From the NCBI RefSeq assembly GCF_001482405.1, contig NZ_LPXO01000013.1, positions 1 through 64,000 on the forward strand: DNA of 64,000 nt. The letters are read 5' to 3'. The position numbers and the translations under genes are program-made. Of this stretch, positions 17,491 to 27,914 are shown one piece after another. Under the pieces are notes generated by a model that was not told where the DNA came from, made no database searches, and worked only from the letters and a program-made list of their open reading frames with translations. This DNA comes from Pseudoponticoccus marisrubri (lineage in GTDB: Bacteria; Pseudomonadota; Alphaproteobacteria; Rhodobacterales; Rhodobacteraceae). Position 1 is the stretch's first letter. Each line of letters opens with the position of its first letter.

Positions 17491-17493
17491 TAG

Positions 17494-17569
17494 TGGTGAG
17501 CCGTGCAGGATTCGAACCTGCGACCCACTGATTAAAAGTCAGTTGCTCTACCAACTGAGCTAACGGCCC
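17494..17569 (-). tRNA. tRNA-Lys (anticodon TTT)
   Basis: Folds as a standard 76-nt cloverleaf on the minus strand: acceptor GGGCCGT pairing with ACGGCTC (one G-U), D-loop AGCTCAGTTGGTAGAGC, anticodon arm CTGACTTTTAATCAG with TTT, T-arm GCAGGTTCGAATCCTGC, discriminator A and an encoded CCA. Its 3' side faces the AT-richer patch with the IS element, so it may have served as an integration site. Confidence 0.97.
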
Positions 17570-17686
17570 ACTGTGTCGCGCCTTCTATGGATTGCGCGGG
17601 GGGTGGTCAACCCAAAATTTCGCATCGGCAGCAAAGCCGTGTCGCGGGCTCTGGAAAGCGCAGGCGAGGACACGTATATCGGCGCA

Positions 17687-18517
17687 ATGGAACAGATGCC
17701 GCACACCGGTTTGCCCTTCATGAAGATGCACGGGCTGGGCAACGACTTCGTCGTGCTGGATGCGCGTGCGCGGCCGGTCGAGGTCACGCCAACCTTGGCC
17801 AGGGCGCTGGCGGACCGGCATCGCGGTGTGGGATTCGACCAGCTGGCCGTCATCGGAACCGGCGCGGCGGATGCGCATCTGACGTTTTTCAATTCCGACG
17901 GTTCGACCTCGGCGGCCTGCGGCAACGCGACGCGCTGCATCGCGCGCTTCCTGATGGACGAGATCGGGTGCGACAGCCTGACCCTGACCACCGATCACGG
18001 CACCTTGCAGGCGGTGGATGCGGGCGACGGGCTGACCTCGGTCAACATGGGCCCGCCGCAGCTGGACTGGCAGGAGATCCCGCTGGCCGAGGAGATGGAC
18101 ACGCTGGAGCTGCCGATCGAGGGCAGTCCGACCGCCACCGGCATGGGCAACCCGCATTGCACCTTCTTCGTCGAGGATGCCGAAGCGATCCCGCTGGCGC
18201 AGTTCGGTCCGCGCTACGAGACCCATCCGCTTTATCCCCAACGCACCAACGTGCAGGTGGCCAGCGTCACCGGCCCCGACCGGCTGCGCATGCGGGTCTG
18301 GGAACGCGGTGTCGGCATCACGCTGGCCTCGGGCTCGTCCTCCTGCGCGACGGCTGTGGCCGCAGCGCGGCGCGGGCTGACCGGGCGGCGCGTGACGATC
18401 GACCTGGACGGGGGCACGCTGCAGATCGACTGGCGCGAGGATGGCGTCTGGATGACCGGCGCGACCGCGCATGTCTTCTCGGGCACGCTGACGCCCGACT
18501 GGCTGGCGTCGCTGTGA
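17687..18517 (+). CDS. dapF: Diaminopimelate epimerase
   Basis: A 276-residue cofactor-free epimerase that turns LL- into meso-diaminopimelate for lysine and peptidoglycan. Both catalytic cysteines are in place: AACGNATRC (Cys78) and [11 protein letters not shown] (near residue 222). The [10 protein letters not shown] opening is typical. ATG codons at 17687 and 17696 are both possible; a longer frame upstream is AT-rich leader. The last four bases overlap the GTG start of mtaB, so the pair is translationally coupled. Confidence 0.95.
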   Translation: MEQMPHTGLPFMKMHGLGNDFVVLDARARPVEVTPTLARALADRHRGVGFDQLAVIGTGAADAHLTFFNSDGSTSAACGNATRCIARFLMDEIGCDSLTLTTDHGTLQAVDAGDGLTSVNMGPPQLDWQEIPLAEEMDTLELPIEGSPTATGMGNPHCTFFVEDAEAIPLAQFGPRYETHPLYPQRTNVQVASVTGPDRLRMRVWERGVGITLASGSSSCATAVAAARRGLTGRRVTIDLDGGTLQIDWREDGVWMTGATAHVFSGTLTPDWLASL

Positions 18518-19767
18518 CCGCCCCGCGCTTCACCACGCTGGGCTGCCGGCTCAACGCCTACGAGACCGAGGCCATGAAGCGGCTGGCCGACGAGGCCGGC
18601 GTCAAGGATGCCGTCGTCGTGAACACCTGCGCCGTCACGCAGGAGGCGGTGCGCAAGGCCCGGCAGGAGATCCGCCGCCTGCGCCGCGAGAACCCCGACG
18701 CGCGCGTCATCGTCACCGGCTGCGCCGCGCAGATCGACCCCGACAGCTTTGCCGCCATGGGCGAGGTCGACGCGGTGATCGGCAATACCGAGAAGATGAG
18801 CCCCGAGACCTGGGCCGGGCTGGCCTCGGATTTCATCGGCGAGACCGAGCGCGTGCAGGTCAACGACATCATGTCCGTGACCGAGACCGCGGGCCACCTG
18901 ATCGACGGGTTCGGCACGCGGGCGCGCGCCTATGTGCAGGTCCAGAACGGTTGCGATCATCGCTGCACCTTCTGCATCATCCCCTATGGCCGGGGCAATT
19001 CCCGCTCGGTTCCGGCGGGGGTGGTCGTGGACCAGATCCGCCGGCTCGAGCAGGAGGGGTTCAACGAGGTGGTGCTGACCGGGGTCGACCTGACCTCGTG
19101 GGGGGCGGACCTGCCGGGCGGACCGCGGCTGGGCGATCTGGTGATGCGGATCCTCAAGCTGACCGGCATCGCGCGGCTGCGCATCTCCTCCATCGATTCG
19201 ATCGAGGCGGATGACGCGCTGATGGAGGCGATCGCGACCGAGCCCCGGCTGATGCCGCATCTGCACCTGTCGCTGCAGCATGGCGATGACCTGATCCTCA
19301 AGCGGATGAAACGCCGCCACTTGCGCGACGATGCCATCCGCTTCTGCGAGGAGGCGCGCCGCCTGCGCCCCGACATGACCTTCGGCGCCGACATCATCGC
19401 CGGCTTCCCGACCGAGACCGAGGCGCATTTCGCCAATTCGCTGAAGCTGGTCGAGGAGTGCGACCTGACCTGGCTGCATGTCTTCCCCTACTCGGCGCGC
19501 CCCGGCACCCCGGCGGCCCGGATCCCCGACAAAGTGAACGGCGCGGTGATCCGCGAGCGTGCGGCACGGCTGCGCGCGGCCGGTGAGGCGGCGGTGGACC
19601 GGCACCTGGCCGCGCAGCAGGGCCGCGCGCATGAGGTGCTGATCGAGGCGCCCGACATGGGCCGCACCGCGCAATTCGCCGAGGTCAGCTTTGACGCCCC
19701 GCAGCCCGTGGGCCAGATCGTGCCGGCGGTGATCCGCGGCACGCGCGGCACGCAGCTGGTCGCCTGA
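18514..19767 (+). CDS. mtaB: tRNA t6A37 methylthiotransferase MtaB
   Basis: A 417-residue radical-SAM enzyme that adds a methylthio group to t6A37 of tRNAs reading ANN codons. The N-terminal MTTase domain ([34 protein letters not shown]) provides the first three cluster cysteines. The radical-SAM CxxxCxxC is in [16 protein letters not shown], and a TRAM-like C-terminal end follows. It starts at a GTG overlapping the dapF stop and ends one base into the next ATG. Confidence 0.93.
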   Translation: MTAPRFTTLGCRLNAYETEAMKRLADEAGVKDAVVVNTCAVTQEAVRKARQEIRRLRRENPDARVIVTGCAAQIDPDSFAAMGEVDAVIGNTEKMSPETWAGLASDFIGETERVQVNDIMSVTETAGHLIDGFGTRARAYVQVQNGCDHRCTFCIIPYGRGNSRSVPAGVVVDQIRRLEQEGFNEVVLTGVDLTSWGADLPGGPRLGDLVMRILKLTGIARLRISSIDSIEADDALMEAIATEPRLMPHLHLSLQHGDDLILKRMKRRHLRDDAIRFCEEARRLRPDMTFGADIIAGFPTETEAHFANSLKLVEECDLTWLHVFPYSARPGTPAARIPDKVNGAVIRERAARLRAAGEAAVDRHLAAQQGRAHEVLIEAPDMGRTAQFAEVSFDAPQPVGQIVPAVIRGTRGTQLVA

Positions 19768-20384
19768 TGCATCCCAACCCGCAGTTCCGGCAGGCCGAGC
19801 GCACCCGCGCGCTGGCCTTTGCCCGGGCGCGCGGCTTCGGCCTGCTGACCGTGTCGACCGAGGGTGCGCCGCTGCTGGCGCATGTGCCCTTCCTTCTGTC
19901 CGAGGCGGGCGACAGCGTGGACCTGCACCTGGTGCGGTCGAACCCGATCTGCCGCACCGCGCGCGACGGCGTGGCCGCGACGCTCGCCGTGACCGGGCCG
20001 GATGGCTATGTCTCGCCCGACTGGTACGGGCTGGAGGACCAGGTGCCCACATGGAACTACGTCGCGGTGCACCTGACCGGCATGCTGATCCCGCTGCCCG
20101 TCGAAACCCTGCCCGACATGCTGGCCCGGCAATCGGCGGCGTTCGAGGCGCGGCTGGCGCCCAAGCCCGCCTGGACGATGGACAAGATGAGCACCGAGAC
20201 GCGCGCGCGGTTCCTGCGCATGATCCTGCCCTTCCGGATGCAGGTGAGCGAGGTGCAGAGCACCTTCAAGCTCAACCAGAACAAGCCCGACGCGGCGCGC
20301 CACGCGGCCGCCGGGCATGTGGCCCAGGGCTTTGGCAGCGAGCTTGATGCGCTGGCGTCGCTGATGCGCGAGCCGCCGGGCTGA
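19767..20384 (+). CDS. PaiB-like FMN-binding protein
   Basis: A 205-residue protein of the PaiB/FMN-binding split-barrel type, recognisable from MHPNPQFR at the start, LLAHVPFLL, and VPTWNYVAVHLTG in the middle. Bacillus PaiB was described as a negative regulator of sporulation and protease genes, but related proteins are better viewed as flavin-binding, and the role here is unknown. The stop of mtaB and this start share TGATG, so it is the third coupled gene of the dapF operon. Confidence 0.8.
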   Translation: MHPNPQFRQAERTRALAFARARGFGLLTVSTEGAPLLAHVPFLLSEAGDSVDLHLVRSNPICRTARDGVAATLAVTGPDGYVSPDWYGLEDQVPTWNYVAVHLTGMLIPLPVETLPDMLARQSAAFEARLAPKPAWTMDKMSTETRARFLRMILPFRMQVSEVQSTFKLNQNKPDAARHAAAGHVAQGFGSELDALASLMREPPG

Positions 20385-20435
20385 GAGGGCGCGCCGCCAA
20401 TTGCACCGCGCGGCAAAATCGTCCATGACGGGTCG

Positions 20436-21131
20436 ATGACACTTCAGTCCCGTGCCCTCTGCGTCCACCTGCTGACCGCCACCGGCGCCGTTTTCGCCAT
20501 GCTGGCCATGCTGGCCGCGGTGCAGGAGAACTGGCCGATCATGTTCCTCTGGCTGGTCGTGGCCTTTGCCGTGGACGGGATCGACGGGCCGCTGGCGCGC
20601 AAATACGACGTCAAGACCAACGCGCCGCGCTTCGACGGGGTGCTGCTGGACCTGATCATCGACTACCTGACCTACGTGTTCATCCCGGCCTTCGCGCTGT
20701 TCCAGTCCGGCCTTCTGCCCGGCTGGACCGGCTGGCTGGCGATCATCCTGATCACCTTTGCCAGCGCGATGTATTTCGCCGATTGCCGGATGAAGACCTC
20801 GGACAATTCCTTCCACGGCTTCCCGGGCTGCTGGAACATGGCCGTGGTGGTCCTGTTCGCGGTCAAGCCGGATTTCTGGGTGATCCTTGCGCTGGTCGCG
20901 GTGCTGGCCGTGGCGATGTTCCTGCCGCTGAAATTCATCCACCCGGTGCGCACGATGCGCTGGCGCGCGGTGTCGCTGCCGGTGGCGCTGGCCTGGACCT
21001 GCTTTGCCGGCTGGGCGGCCTGGGTCGAGTTCCACCCGCAAAGCTGGGCGATCTGGGGGCTTGTGGCCAGCTCGGTCTACCTGCTGCTGGCCGGGATCGC
21101 GCAACAGCTGATCCCCGCGCGGGACCGCTAG
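20436..21131 (+). CDS. pcs: Phosphatidylcholine synthase
   Basis: A 231-residue integral membrane enzyme with about eight helices. It condenses CDP-diacylglycerol with choline to phosphatidylcholine, a route found in bacteria living with choline sources. The CDP-alcohol phosphotransferase signature is split over DGIDGPLARKY and RFDGVLLDLIIDY, giving D-x2-D-G-x2-A-R then G-x3-D-x3-D. It lies 51 bases after the PaiB-like gene and converges with xylA. Confidence 0.9.
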   Translation: MTLQSRALCVHLLTATGAVFAMLAMLAAVQENWPIMFLWLVVAFAVDGIDGPLARKYDVKTNAPRFDGVLLDLIIDYLTYVFIPAFALFQSGLLPGWTGWLAIILITFASAMYFADCRMKTSDNSFHGFPGCWNMAVVVLFAVKPDFWVILALVAVLAVAMFLPLKFIHPVRTMRWRAVSLPVALAWTCFAGWAAWVEFHPQSWAIWGLVASSVYLLLAGIAQQLIPARDR

Positions 21132-21149
21132 GCCCCGCGCAAGTCCGCC

Positions 21150-22457
21150 TCAGACGAAGCGGTTCACGTAGTTCTCCAGCCGTTCCTGCCGGCCCGAGCG
21201 TGGCGCGGGGTTGATGCCCTCGTCCAGCACGCGCGCCTGGATCGCGGCCAGGTCGCTGTCCAGCATGGCCTGCGCCTCTGGCCGCTGCCAGCCGGCATAG
21301 CGCTCGGCCAGCGCCGCCTCCAGCCCGCCATCCTCCAGCATGGCCGCGGCGGCCTTCAGCCCGCGGGCGCAGACATCCATCGCGCCCACATGCGCGGCGA
21401 TCAGGTCCTCCGCGTCCAGCGACTGGCGCCGCAGCTTGGCGTCGAAATTCGTGCCGCCCGTGGTGAAGCCGCCCGCCTTCAGCACGTGGTAATAGGCCAG
21501 CGCCACCTCGGGCACGTTGTTGGGAAACTGGTCGGTATCCCATCCCGACTGGTAGTCATTGCGGTTCATGTCGATCGAGCCCAGCATCCCCTCGGCCGCC
21601 GCCAGCGCCAGCTCGTGCTCGAAGCTGTGCCCGGCCAGGATCGCGTGGCCCTGCTCGATGTTCAGCTTCACCTCGCCCTCCAGCCCGTATTTGCGCAGGA
21701 AGCCGATGCAGGTGGCCACGTCGAAATCATACTGGTGCTTGGAGGGCTCCTGCGGCTTGGGCTCGACCAGGATCGTGCCGTCAAAGCCGATCTTGTGCTT
21801 GTACTCGACCACCATGGACAGGAACCGGCCCATGTGGTCCATCTCGGCGCCCATGTCGGTGTTGAGCAGCGTCTCGTAGCCCTCGCGCCCGCCCCAGAGC
21901 ACGTAGTTCTGCCCGCCCAATTTGTGCGTGGCGTCCATGCAGCCCTTCACCGTGGCGGCGGCGAAGGCAAAGACATCCGGGTCCGGGTTGGTCGCCGCGC
22001 CCGACATCCAGCGCCGATGCGAGAACATGTTGGCGGTGCCCCAGAGCAGCCTTGTGCCGGTGCCCTGCATCTTCTCGCCGAGGTAGTCGGTAATCTCCTC
22101 CAGCGTCGAGAGGTTGTCGGCGAAATTGCCCTGTTCGGGGCGCAGATCGACATCGTGCCAGCAATAGAAGGGCTGGCCGAGGATCTCGAACATCTCGAAG
22201 GCCACGTCCGCCTTCATCCTGGCACGGCCCATGTCGTCCTGCGGGTGCCAGGGCCGCTCGAAGGTGGGGCCGCCGAACGGGTCGCCCCCTTCCCAGGCAA
22301 AGGAATGCCACCAAGCCACGGCAAAGCGCAGGTGGTCCTCCATCCGCTTGCCCATGACGATCTCGTCCGGGTCGTAATGCCGATAGGCCAGCGGGCTGTC
22401 GCTGTCCGGCCCCTCGTAGCGGACCCGGTCGATTCCGTCGAAAAATCCCGTGCTCAT
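21150..22457 (-). CDS. xylA: Xylose isomerase
   Basis: A 435-residue TIM-barrel enzyme interconverting D-xylose and D-xylulose with two divalent metals. Typical segments: [25 protein letters not shown] (catalytic His), [14 protein letters not shown] and the metal-binding SIDMNRND. The ATG is preceded by GGAGGTGA, itself within the end of xylB, and the two genes overlap by four bases (ATGA). With xylB it forms a two-gene xylose operon; no xylose transporter or regulator is in view. Confidence 0.95.
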   Translation of the reverse strand: MSTGFFDGIDRVRYEGPDSDSPLAYRHYDPDEIVMGKRMEDHLRFAVAWWHSFAWEGGDPFGGPTFERPWHPQDDMGRARMKADVAFEMFEILGQPFYCWHDVDLRPEQGNFADNLSTLEEITDYLGEKMQGTGTRLLWGTANMFSHRRWMSGAATNPDPDVFAFAAATVKGCMDATHKLGGQNYVLWGGREGYETLLNTDMGAEMDHMGRFLSMVVEYKHKIGFDGTILVEPKPQEPSKHQYDFDVATCIGFLRKYGLEGEVKLNIEQGHAILAGHSFEHELALAAAEGMLGSIDMNRNDYQSGWDTDQFPNNVPEVALAYYHVLKAGGFTTGGTNFDAKLRRQSLDAEDLIAAHVGAMDVCARGLKAAAAMLEDGGLEAALAERYAGWQRPEAQAMLDSDLAAIQARVLDEGINPAPRSGRQERLENYVNRFV

Positions 22458-23911
22458 GTCACCTCCCTCACGGCCGGATAGGTGGCGCGATAGGCGCGCC
22501 ATGCCTCGTCATAGGCGCCCGCCAGCTCGGCGCGCGGCTCGATCGTCTGGGCCACGCCCGGCCGGGTCATGATCTCGTCCGGGGATCCCACCCCGGCGCC
22601 CACCATGGCCAGCCGCGCCGCGCCCAGCGCCGCGCCGAAATCACCTGCCTCGGGCAGGTCCAGCGGCAGGCCCAGCTCGGTGGCGATGGTCTCGACCCAG
22701 TAGCGCGAGGCCGCGCCGCCGCCGATGGCCAGCAGGCTGTTCAGCGCAACACCGGTGCTGCCGATCGCCTCGGCACAGTCACGCATGGCAAATGCCACGC
22801 CCTCCATCACCGCCTGCGTCATGGCGGCCCGGTCGGTGCCCACGTCGAGGTTCAAGAAGGCTCCGCGCACGTGACTGTCATTGTGCGGCGTCCGCTCGCC
22901 CGAGAGATAGGGCAGGAAGCGCAGCCGCCCGGGCCCGTCGATGGTTTCTCCCAGTTCCTGCGACAGCGCGGCCGGCGTGACCCCGGTGATCCGCGACAGC
23001 CAGTTCAGGCTGTCCGTCGCGGCCAGGATCACCCCCATCTGGTACCATTGCCCCGGCACCGCGTGGCAGAAGGTGTGCACCGCGCTGTCGGGCCGCGGCG
23101 CATAGCCATCGCGCCCGGTCAGCAGCACGCCCGACGTGCCCAGCGAGACGAATCCCGCCCCCTCGCGCAGCGCGCCGACGCCGCAGGCCGCGGCCGCGTT
23201 GTCCCCGGCGCCGCCGACCACGATCACGTCGCGCGTCATGCCCCAGCGCTCGGCCAGCTCCGGGCGCAGCGTGCCACCGGCCTCGCAGCCCTCGACCAGC
23301 GCCGGCATCTGGTCGGGGCGCATCGCACCTGCCGTCAGCAGCCGGTCCGACCAGCCCCGCGCGCCCACGTCCAGCCAGGCGGTGCCCGCGCTGTCGGACA
23401 TGTCGGCGAAATACGCCCCCGTCAGGTGGAAATTCATGTAGCCCGCCGGCAGCAGCACCTTGGCCACCCGGTCGAAGGCCTCGGGCTCGTGGCGCTGCAT
23501 CCAGAGCAGCTTGGGCGCGGTGAAACCGGGAAAGACGATATTGCCCGACAGCCCGCGCACGCCTTCGGTCGCGTCCAGCTCGGCCGCCTCGGCGAAACTG
23601 CGCGTGTCGTTCCACAGGATGCAGGGTCGCAGCACACCGCCCGCGGCATCAAGGCAGACGGCGCCATGCATGTGCCCCGAGACACCGATCGCGCGGACCC
23701 GCGCCATGGCCGCGCCGCGCTCGGCACACAGGGCCGCCATGGCGCGATCAAGCGCCGCGACCCACTCTGCCGGATCCTGCTCGCTCCAGCCCGGGGCGGG
23801 ATGCGCGACGGCGCAGCTCTCCGACACGCTCGCCACCGGCGCGCCGTCTTCATCGACCAGCAGCGCGCGCAGCCCCGAGGTCCCAAGGTCCAGGCCAAGA
23901 AACACGTCCAT
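22454..23911 (-). CDS. xylB: Xylulokinase
   Basis: A 485-residue FGGY-family sugar kinase that phosphorylates D-xylulose to the 5-phosphate. The N-terminal [19 protein letters not shown] is the phosphate-1 motif, [10 protein letters not shown] a substrate-loop region, and [12 protein letters not shown] the C-terminal adenosine motif. It is the first gene of the xylBA operon; its stop is embedded in the xylA start. Confidence 0.95.
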   Translation of the reverse strand: MDVFLGLDLGTSGLRALLVDEDGAPVASVSESCAVAHPAPGWSEQDPAEWVAALDRAMAALCAERGAAMARVRAIGVSGHMHGAVCLDAAGGVLRPCILWNDTRSFAEAAELDATEGVRGLSGNIVFPGFTAPKLLWMQRHEPEAFDRVAKVLLPAGYMNFHLTGAYFADMSDSAGTAWLDVGARGWSDRLLTAGAMRPDQMPALVEGCEAGGTLRPELAERWGMTRDVIVVGGAGDNAAAACGVGALREGAGFVSLGTSGVLLTGRDGYAPRPDSAVHTFCHAVPGQWYQMGVILAATDSLNWLSRITGVTPAALSQELGETIDGPGRLRFLPYLSGERTPHNDSHVRGAFLNLDVGTDRAAMTQAVMEGVAFAMRDCAEAIGSTGVALNSLLAIGGGAASRYWVETIATELGLPLDLPEAGDFGAALGAARLAMVGAGVGSPDEIMTRPGVAQTIEPRAELAGAYDEAWRAYRATYPAVREVT

Positions 23912-24107
23912 CCTCCCACATGCTGGCGCGACCTTAGGCCCGGGGGCACGGGGCTTGTCAAACGGCCCGTGCCTTGGCCGTGCCCTTCCGCAAGCCGCTC
24001 ACGGTTTCCGGGAACGGGACAAGTAAGCGCGTTTCAAGGGAAAAACGGGGCATCGCGCAAAATCGAATCTGCTAAGCTTGCGACACATTTCACACCGGAG
24101 GACGATT

Positions 24108-24380
24108 ATGAAACTTCTGAATATTGCCGCCATCGGCGCCTTTGCCCTGGCCGCCTCGACGGTTGCAGGCGCGGCGGACCATCACAAGAAGAAGCACTAT
24201 CAACGCTGGGGCTACAGCGTGCATGACACGGCCTGCGACAAGCACCTGTGCTACACGCCCTACACGCCCTATTCCAAGGGGCATTACGGCCATATCCGCT
24301 GCAAGGACGTGACCAAGCGGCTGACCTATGTGGACGGCCATCTCGATTGCGTGCCGCGCAAGACCGCGGTCGCCCACTAA
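24108..24380 (+). CDS. Small secreted His/Cys-containing protein, unknown
   Basis: A 90-residue protein: signal peptide to about residue 23 (TVAGA), then a basic, His- and Tyr-rich mature part (DHHKKKHYQRWGY) with four cysteines (TACDKHLC, IRCKD, LDCVP). The family is not recognised. GGAGG sits correctly before the ATG, and a strong terminator follows 24 bases after the stop, so it is a monocistronic gene. The His and Cys content could indicate metal binding, but this is only a guess. Confidence 0.6.
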   Translation: MKLLNIAAIGAFALAASTVAGAADHHKKKHYQRWGYSVHDTACDKHLCYTPYTPYSKGHYGHIRCKDVTKRLTYVDGHLDCVPRKTAVAH

Positions 24381-24403
24381 GACCTTTCGGACCCTCAGGA
24401 ACC

Positions 24404-24439
24404 AAAAACCCCCGGAGGCGCAGGCCATCCGGGGGTTTT
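24404..24439 (+). terminator. Intrinsic terminator
   Basis: CCCCCGGA (24409-24416) pairs with TCCGGGGG (24428-24435), preceded by five A and followed by TTTT. The A/T flanks make it usable from both strands, so it can also stop transcripts leaving the ubiK gene. Confidence 0.85.
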
Positions 24440-24540
24440 CATGTCGGCCGGGCCCGGGGCGCCACGGGGGTCACGGGCGCGCGGGCCGGGGATGGTGGGC
24501 GGGGCGATGTTCGCCAGAACGAGCGCCGTCCCGCCAGACC

Positions 24541-24780
24541 TCACTTCTCTTCCAGCGCCGCGATCCTTGCCTTCAGCGCCTCGTTCTCCTCGCGGGCCTT
24601 CTGCGCCATGGCGCGCACCGCGTCGAACTCCTCGCGGGTGACGAAGTCGCGATCGGCCAGCCAGCGATCGACCATGCCCTTCATGGCCGTCTCGGCCTCT
24701 TCCCGTGCGCCCTGCGCCACGCCCATGGCGTTGGTCATCAGCTGCGAGATGTCGTCGAATACCTTGTTGCGCGTCTGCAT
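24541..24780 (-). CDS. ubiK: UbiK-like ubiquinone biosynthesis accessory factor
   Basis: A 79-residue, mostly helical protein of the YqiC/BMFP type: an amphipathic N-terminal half (KVFDDISQLMTNAMGVAQGA), the conserved FVTREEFDAVRAMAQKAREE and a C-terminal coiled coil ending LKARIAALEEK. In enterobacteria UbiK helps the late, aerobic ubiquinone hydroxylation steps by binding UbiJ. Single gene, facing away from lgt. Confidence 0.75.
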   Translation of the reverse strand: MQTRNKVFDDISQLMTNAMGVAQGAREEAETAMKGMVDRWLADRDFVTREEFDAVRAMAQKAREENEALKARIAALEEK

Positions 24781-24874
24781 GGGTCACTCCGCCGTTGCGT
24801 TTCCTCACTATATGGTGCGATGACACCCGCCCCACAAGGTTGACTTCCCCGACCCGCCAGAGGCAACAGGACGC

Positions 24875-25777
24875 ATGTTGGCCGCCATCCCCTTTCCGCC
24901 CCTCTCCTCCGAGGTCTTCTCGATCAGCCTGTTCGGGATCGAGTTCGCGCTGCGCTGGTACGCGCTGGCCTATATCGCCGGCATCCTGATCGGCTGGCGC
25001 CTGGCGCTGGCGGCGATCCGGCGCCCCGGTCTGTGGCCCGGCGACAGCGCGCCCATGAGCGCCAAGCAGGTCGAGGACCTGCTGACCTGGGTGATCCTCG
25101 GCATCATCCTTGGCGGGCGGCTGGGCTTCGTGCTGTTCTACATGCCCGGCTACTACCTGTCCCACCCCTGGGAGATCCCGATGATCTGGCAGGGCGGCAT
25201 GGCCTTTCATGGCGGGCTGCTGGGCGTGGTGGCCGCCGTCTGGCTGTTCTGCCGCACCCAGCGGATTCCGCCGGCCTCCTGCGCCGACATGCTGGCGCTG
25301 GCCACCCCGCCGGGGCTGCTGCTGGGAAGGCTGGCCAATTTCGTCAATGCCGAGCTCTGGGGTCGCCCGTCGGACCTGCCCTGGGCGGTGATCTTTCCCG
25401 GCCAGCTGGCGCAGGCCTGCGGCCAGCCCGCCGGCATGCTCTGCGCGCGCCACCCCTCGCAGCTCTACGAGGCCGCGCTCGAAGGGCTGATCCTCGGCCT
25501 CGTGATCCTCTGGCTGGTGCGGCGCGGCGCACTCAAATCGCCGGGGCTGATCGCGGGCATCTTCTTTGCCGGCTACGGGATCGGGCGCTTCATCGTCGAG
25601 TTCTTCCGCCAGCCCGACGCCCAGTTCGTGGGGCCGGACAACCCGCTGGGCCTTGCGCTGCACGTGGACGGGATCGGGCTGACCATGGGCCAGCTGCTGA
25701 CCCTGCCGATGATCGCGGGCGGGCTGCTGGTGGTGGCCTGGGCGCGGCAGCGCCACCGCGACCCCGGCCGGGCCTGA
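24875..25777 (+). CDS. lgt: Prolipoprotein diacylglyceryl transferase
   Basis: A 300-residue inner-membrane enzyme with about seven helices that moves diacylglycerol from phosphatidylglycerol to the lipobox Cys of prolipoproteins. Diagnostic stretches are IRWYAL-like [23 protein letters not shown] with the key His, and the Lgt signature [22 protein letters not shown] follows further on. It heads a run with midA and pgeF. A lipobox substrate occurs at 49246-49644. Confidence 0.95.
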   Translation: MLAAIPFPPLSSEVFSISLFGIEFALRWYALAYIAGILIGWRLALAAIRRPGLWPGDSAPMSAKQVEDLLTWVILGIILGGRLGFVLFYMPGYYLSHPWEIPMIWQGGMAFHGGLLGVVAAVWLFCRTQRIPPASCADMLALATPPGLLLGRLANFVNAELWGRPSDLPWAVIFPGQLAQACGQPAGMLCARHPSQLYEAALEGLILGLVILWLVRRGALKSPGLIAGIFFAGYGIGRFIVEFFRQPDAQFVGPDNPLGLALHVDGIGLTMGQLLTLPMIAGGLLVVAWARQRHRDPGRA

Positions 25778-25817
25778 ACCCTTGCCATCCGCACCCGCAG
25801 GCGGCACCACACGGGCG

Positions 25818-26882
25818 ATGACGCCGCTCGCCTCGATTCTTACCCGCCAGATCGCCGCCTCCGGGCCCATGCCGCTGTCGGACTACATGGCAGCCTGCCT
25901 GATGCATCCCGACCATGGCTATTACAGCACCCGCGATCCGCTGGGCGCCGCGGGCGATTTCACCACCGCGCCCGAGATCAGCCAGATGTATGGCGAACTG
26001 ACGGGGCTCGCGCTGGCGCAGGCCTGGCTGGATCAGGGCGCCCCCGCGCCGGTCACCCTGGCCGAGCTGGGCCCGGGGCGCGGCACGCTGATGGCCGACG
26101 CGCTGCGCGCCACGCGCGGCGTGCCCGGCTTCCACGACGCGCTGGAACTGCATCTGGTCGAGACCTCGCCCACCCTGCGCGCCGCGCAGGCCGAGCGGCT
26201 GGGCGGCCTTGATCCGACATGGCATGACAGCGTCGCCACCCTGCCCGAGGCACCGCTGCTGCTGGTCGCCAACGAGTTCTTCGACGCCCTGCCGATCCGC
26301 CAGTTCCAACGCAGCGGCGCGGCCTGGCGCGAACGGGTGGTCGGGCTGGAAGAGGGCCGGCTGGTGCTGGGGCTGGCCGATCCGGCCGCGCAGGCGGCGC
26401 TGGCCCACCGGCTGGAGGATACCGAAGAGGGCGACATCGTCGAGACCTGCGCCCCCGCCGCCGCCATCATGGCCGAGATCGGCCGGCGCATCGCCGCGCA
26501 TGGCGGCGCCGCGCTGATCACCGATTACGGCGACTGGCGCAGCCTTGGCGACACGTTGCAGGCCCTCTCGGGCCATGCGCCCGCCGACCCTTTCGCCGCG
26601 CCCGGGCAGGCCGACCTGACCGCGCATGTGGATTTCGAGGCGCTGGCCGGGGCCGCCGCGCCCGCCCGGCACAGCCGGATCACCCCGCAGGGCGTGTTCC
26701 TCGAACGGCTGGGCATCACCGCCCGCGCCCAGGCGCTGGCCCGCGGCCTGACGGGCGCCGCGCTCGACGCCCATATCGCCGCACATCGCCGGTTGACGCA
26801 CCCGTCCGAAATGGGGTCACTGTTCAAGACACTCGCCCTCTACCCGGAGAGAGGGTCGCCGCCACCCGGATTGGAGCCATGA
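25818..26882 (+). CDS. MidA/NDUFAF7-like SAM-dependent methyltransferase
   Basis: A 354-residue class I methyltransferase of the MidA family; the eukaryotic relative NDUFAF7 methylates an Arg of a complex I subunit. Visible features: SDYMAACLMHPDHGYY at the start, GDFTTAPEISQMYGE, the SAM-binding LAELGPGRGTLMADALR, and NEFFDALPIRQF. The ATG is used and not a TTG 12 codons earlier. It overlaps pgeF by four bases (ATGA). A complex I assembly role in this organism is inferred from the family. Confidence 0.85.
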   Translation: MTPLASILTRQIAASGPMPLSDYMAACLMHPDHGYYSTRDPLGAAGDFTTAPEISQMYGELTGLALAQAWLDQGAPAPVTLAELGPGRGTLMADALRATRGVPGFHDALELHLVETSPTLRAAQAERLGGLDPTWHDSVATLPEAPLLLVANEFFDALPIRQFQRSGAAWRERVVGLEEGRLVLGLADPAAQAALAHRLEDTEEGDIVETCAPAAAIMAEIGRRIAAHGGAALITDYGDWRSLGDTLQALSGHAPADPFAAPGQADLTAHVDFEALAGAAAPARHSRITPQGVFLERLGITARAQALARGLTGAALDAHIAAHRRLTHPSEMGSLFKTLALYPERGSPPPGLEP

Positions 26883-27634
26883 CGCTCGAGATCATCACCG
26901 CGCCCTCGCTGACGCCGTTCCGGCACGGGTTCTTCACCCGGCGCGGCGGCGCATCCTCGGGCATCTTTGCCGGGCTGAACTGCGGCGCGGGCTCCTCCGA
27001 CCAGTCCGAGATCGTCGCCATCAACCGCGGCCGCGTGGCCGAGGCGATGCAGGTCACCCCGCGCGAGCTGGTGACCGTCAACCAGGTGCATTCGGCCGAG
27101 GTCGTCACCGTGACGGGCCCGCTGCACGATCCGCGCCCGCGGGTCGACGCGCTGGCCACCGCGACCCCGGGGCTGGCGCTGGCGGTGCTGACCGCCGATT
27201 GCCAGCCCGTCCTTTTTGCCGATGCCGAGGCCGGGGTGATCGGGGCCGCCCATGCCGGCTGGCGTGGCGCGCGCGACGGCGTGCTCGAGGCCACGATCGA
27301 GGCGATGGTCGCCCTCGGCGCACGGACCGAGCGGATCCGCGCGGTGATCGGCCCCACGATCAGCCAGGCCGCCTACGAGGTCGGGCCCGAGTTCTTCGAG
27401 GATTTCCTGATGGAGGACCCGGTCAACGCGCGGTTCTTCATCGGCGGCGAGGGCGACCGTCTGCTTTTTGATCTGCCGGCCTACGGGCTGCACCGGCTGC
27501 GGCAGGCCGGGGTCGAGGCGGAATGGACGCGGCATTGCACCTATTCCGACGCCGCGCGCTTCTATTCCTACCGCCGCGCGACCCATGCGAAAGAGGCCGA
27601 TTACGGCCGGCTGATCTCGACCATCCGGATCTGA
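26879..27634 (+). CDS. pgeF: Peptidoglycan editing factor (laccase-domain family)
   Basis: A 251-residue YfiH/DUF152 protein. The conserved zinc/copper site is in VLTADCQPVLF (Cys) and GAAHAGWRGARDGV (His), with the second His in NQVHSAEV. In E. coli PgeF removes wrongly incorporated amino acids from UDP-MurNAc peptides; purine nucleoside activities are known for relatives. Its ATG overlaps the midA stop, so expression is coupled. Confidence 0.9.
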   Translation: MTLEIITAPSLTPFRHGFFTRRGGASSGIFAGLNCGAGSSDQSEIVAINRGRVAEAMQVTPRELVTVNQVHSAEVVTVTGPLHDPRPRVDALATATPGLALAVLTADCQPVLFADAEAGVIGAAHAGWRGARDGVLEATIEAMVALGARTERIRAVIGPTISQAAYEVGPEFFEDFLMEDPVNARFFIGGEGDRLLFDLPAYGLHRLRQAGVEAEWTRHCTYSDAARFYSYRRATHAKEADYGRLISTIRI

Positions 27635-27770
27635 CCGGCGCGGCCCGCGCGGCCTGCGGAAACAATGCCGCCGCCTCCCCGGTATTATCCCGATCTTGCC
27701 ACAGGCTTGCCCGAATTGGCCGCCATCGTTGTTTCCAGAACAGCGACAACACAGGCAAGGAGCCATCGCC

Positions 27771-27914
27771 ATGAAACCGCAGCGCCGCTTCATCAAGTCG
27801 ATCATCGAGACCGCCCGCACCTGCGACACCCGCATGCCCTGGGAACGCGGCACGCCGCGCAGCACCATGATCGCGCGGCGTCGCGCCCCGGCCCCGCAGC
27901 TCAAGCGCGCCTGA
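27771..27914 (+). CDS. Small basic protein, 47 residues, unknown
   Basis: A short frame beginning MKPQRRFIKSIIETARTCD and ending APAPQLKRA, with 11 Arg and 3 Lys and a basic tail. AAGGAG lies at a normal distance before the ATG, and the upstream leader is AT-richer, both supporting a real gene. The family is unnamed to me, though I recall similar short proteins in Rhodobacteraceae. The charge suggests nucleic-acid contact, unproven. Confidence 0.5.
   Translation: MKPQRRFIKSIIETARTCDTRMPWERGTPRSTMIARRRAPAPQLKRA

Noticed and set aside
17155-17493. 112-codon rightward frame next to tRNA-Lys
   Set aside because: No ribosome site, odd composition, runs into the tRNA hairpin.
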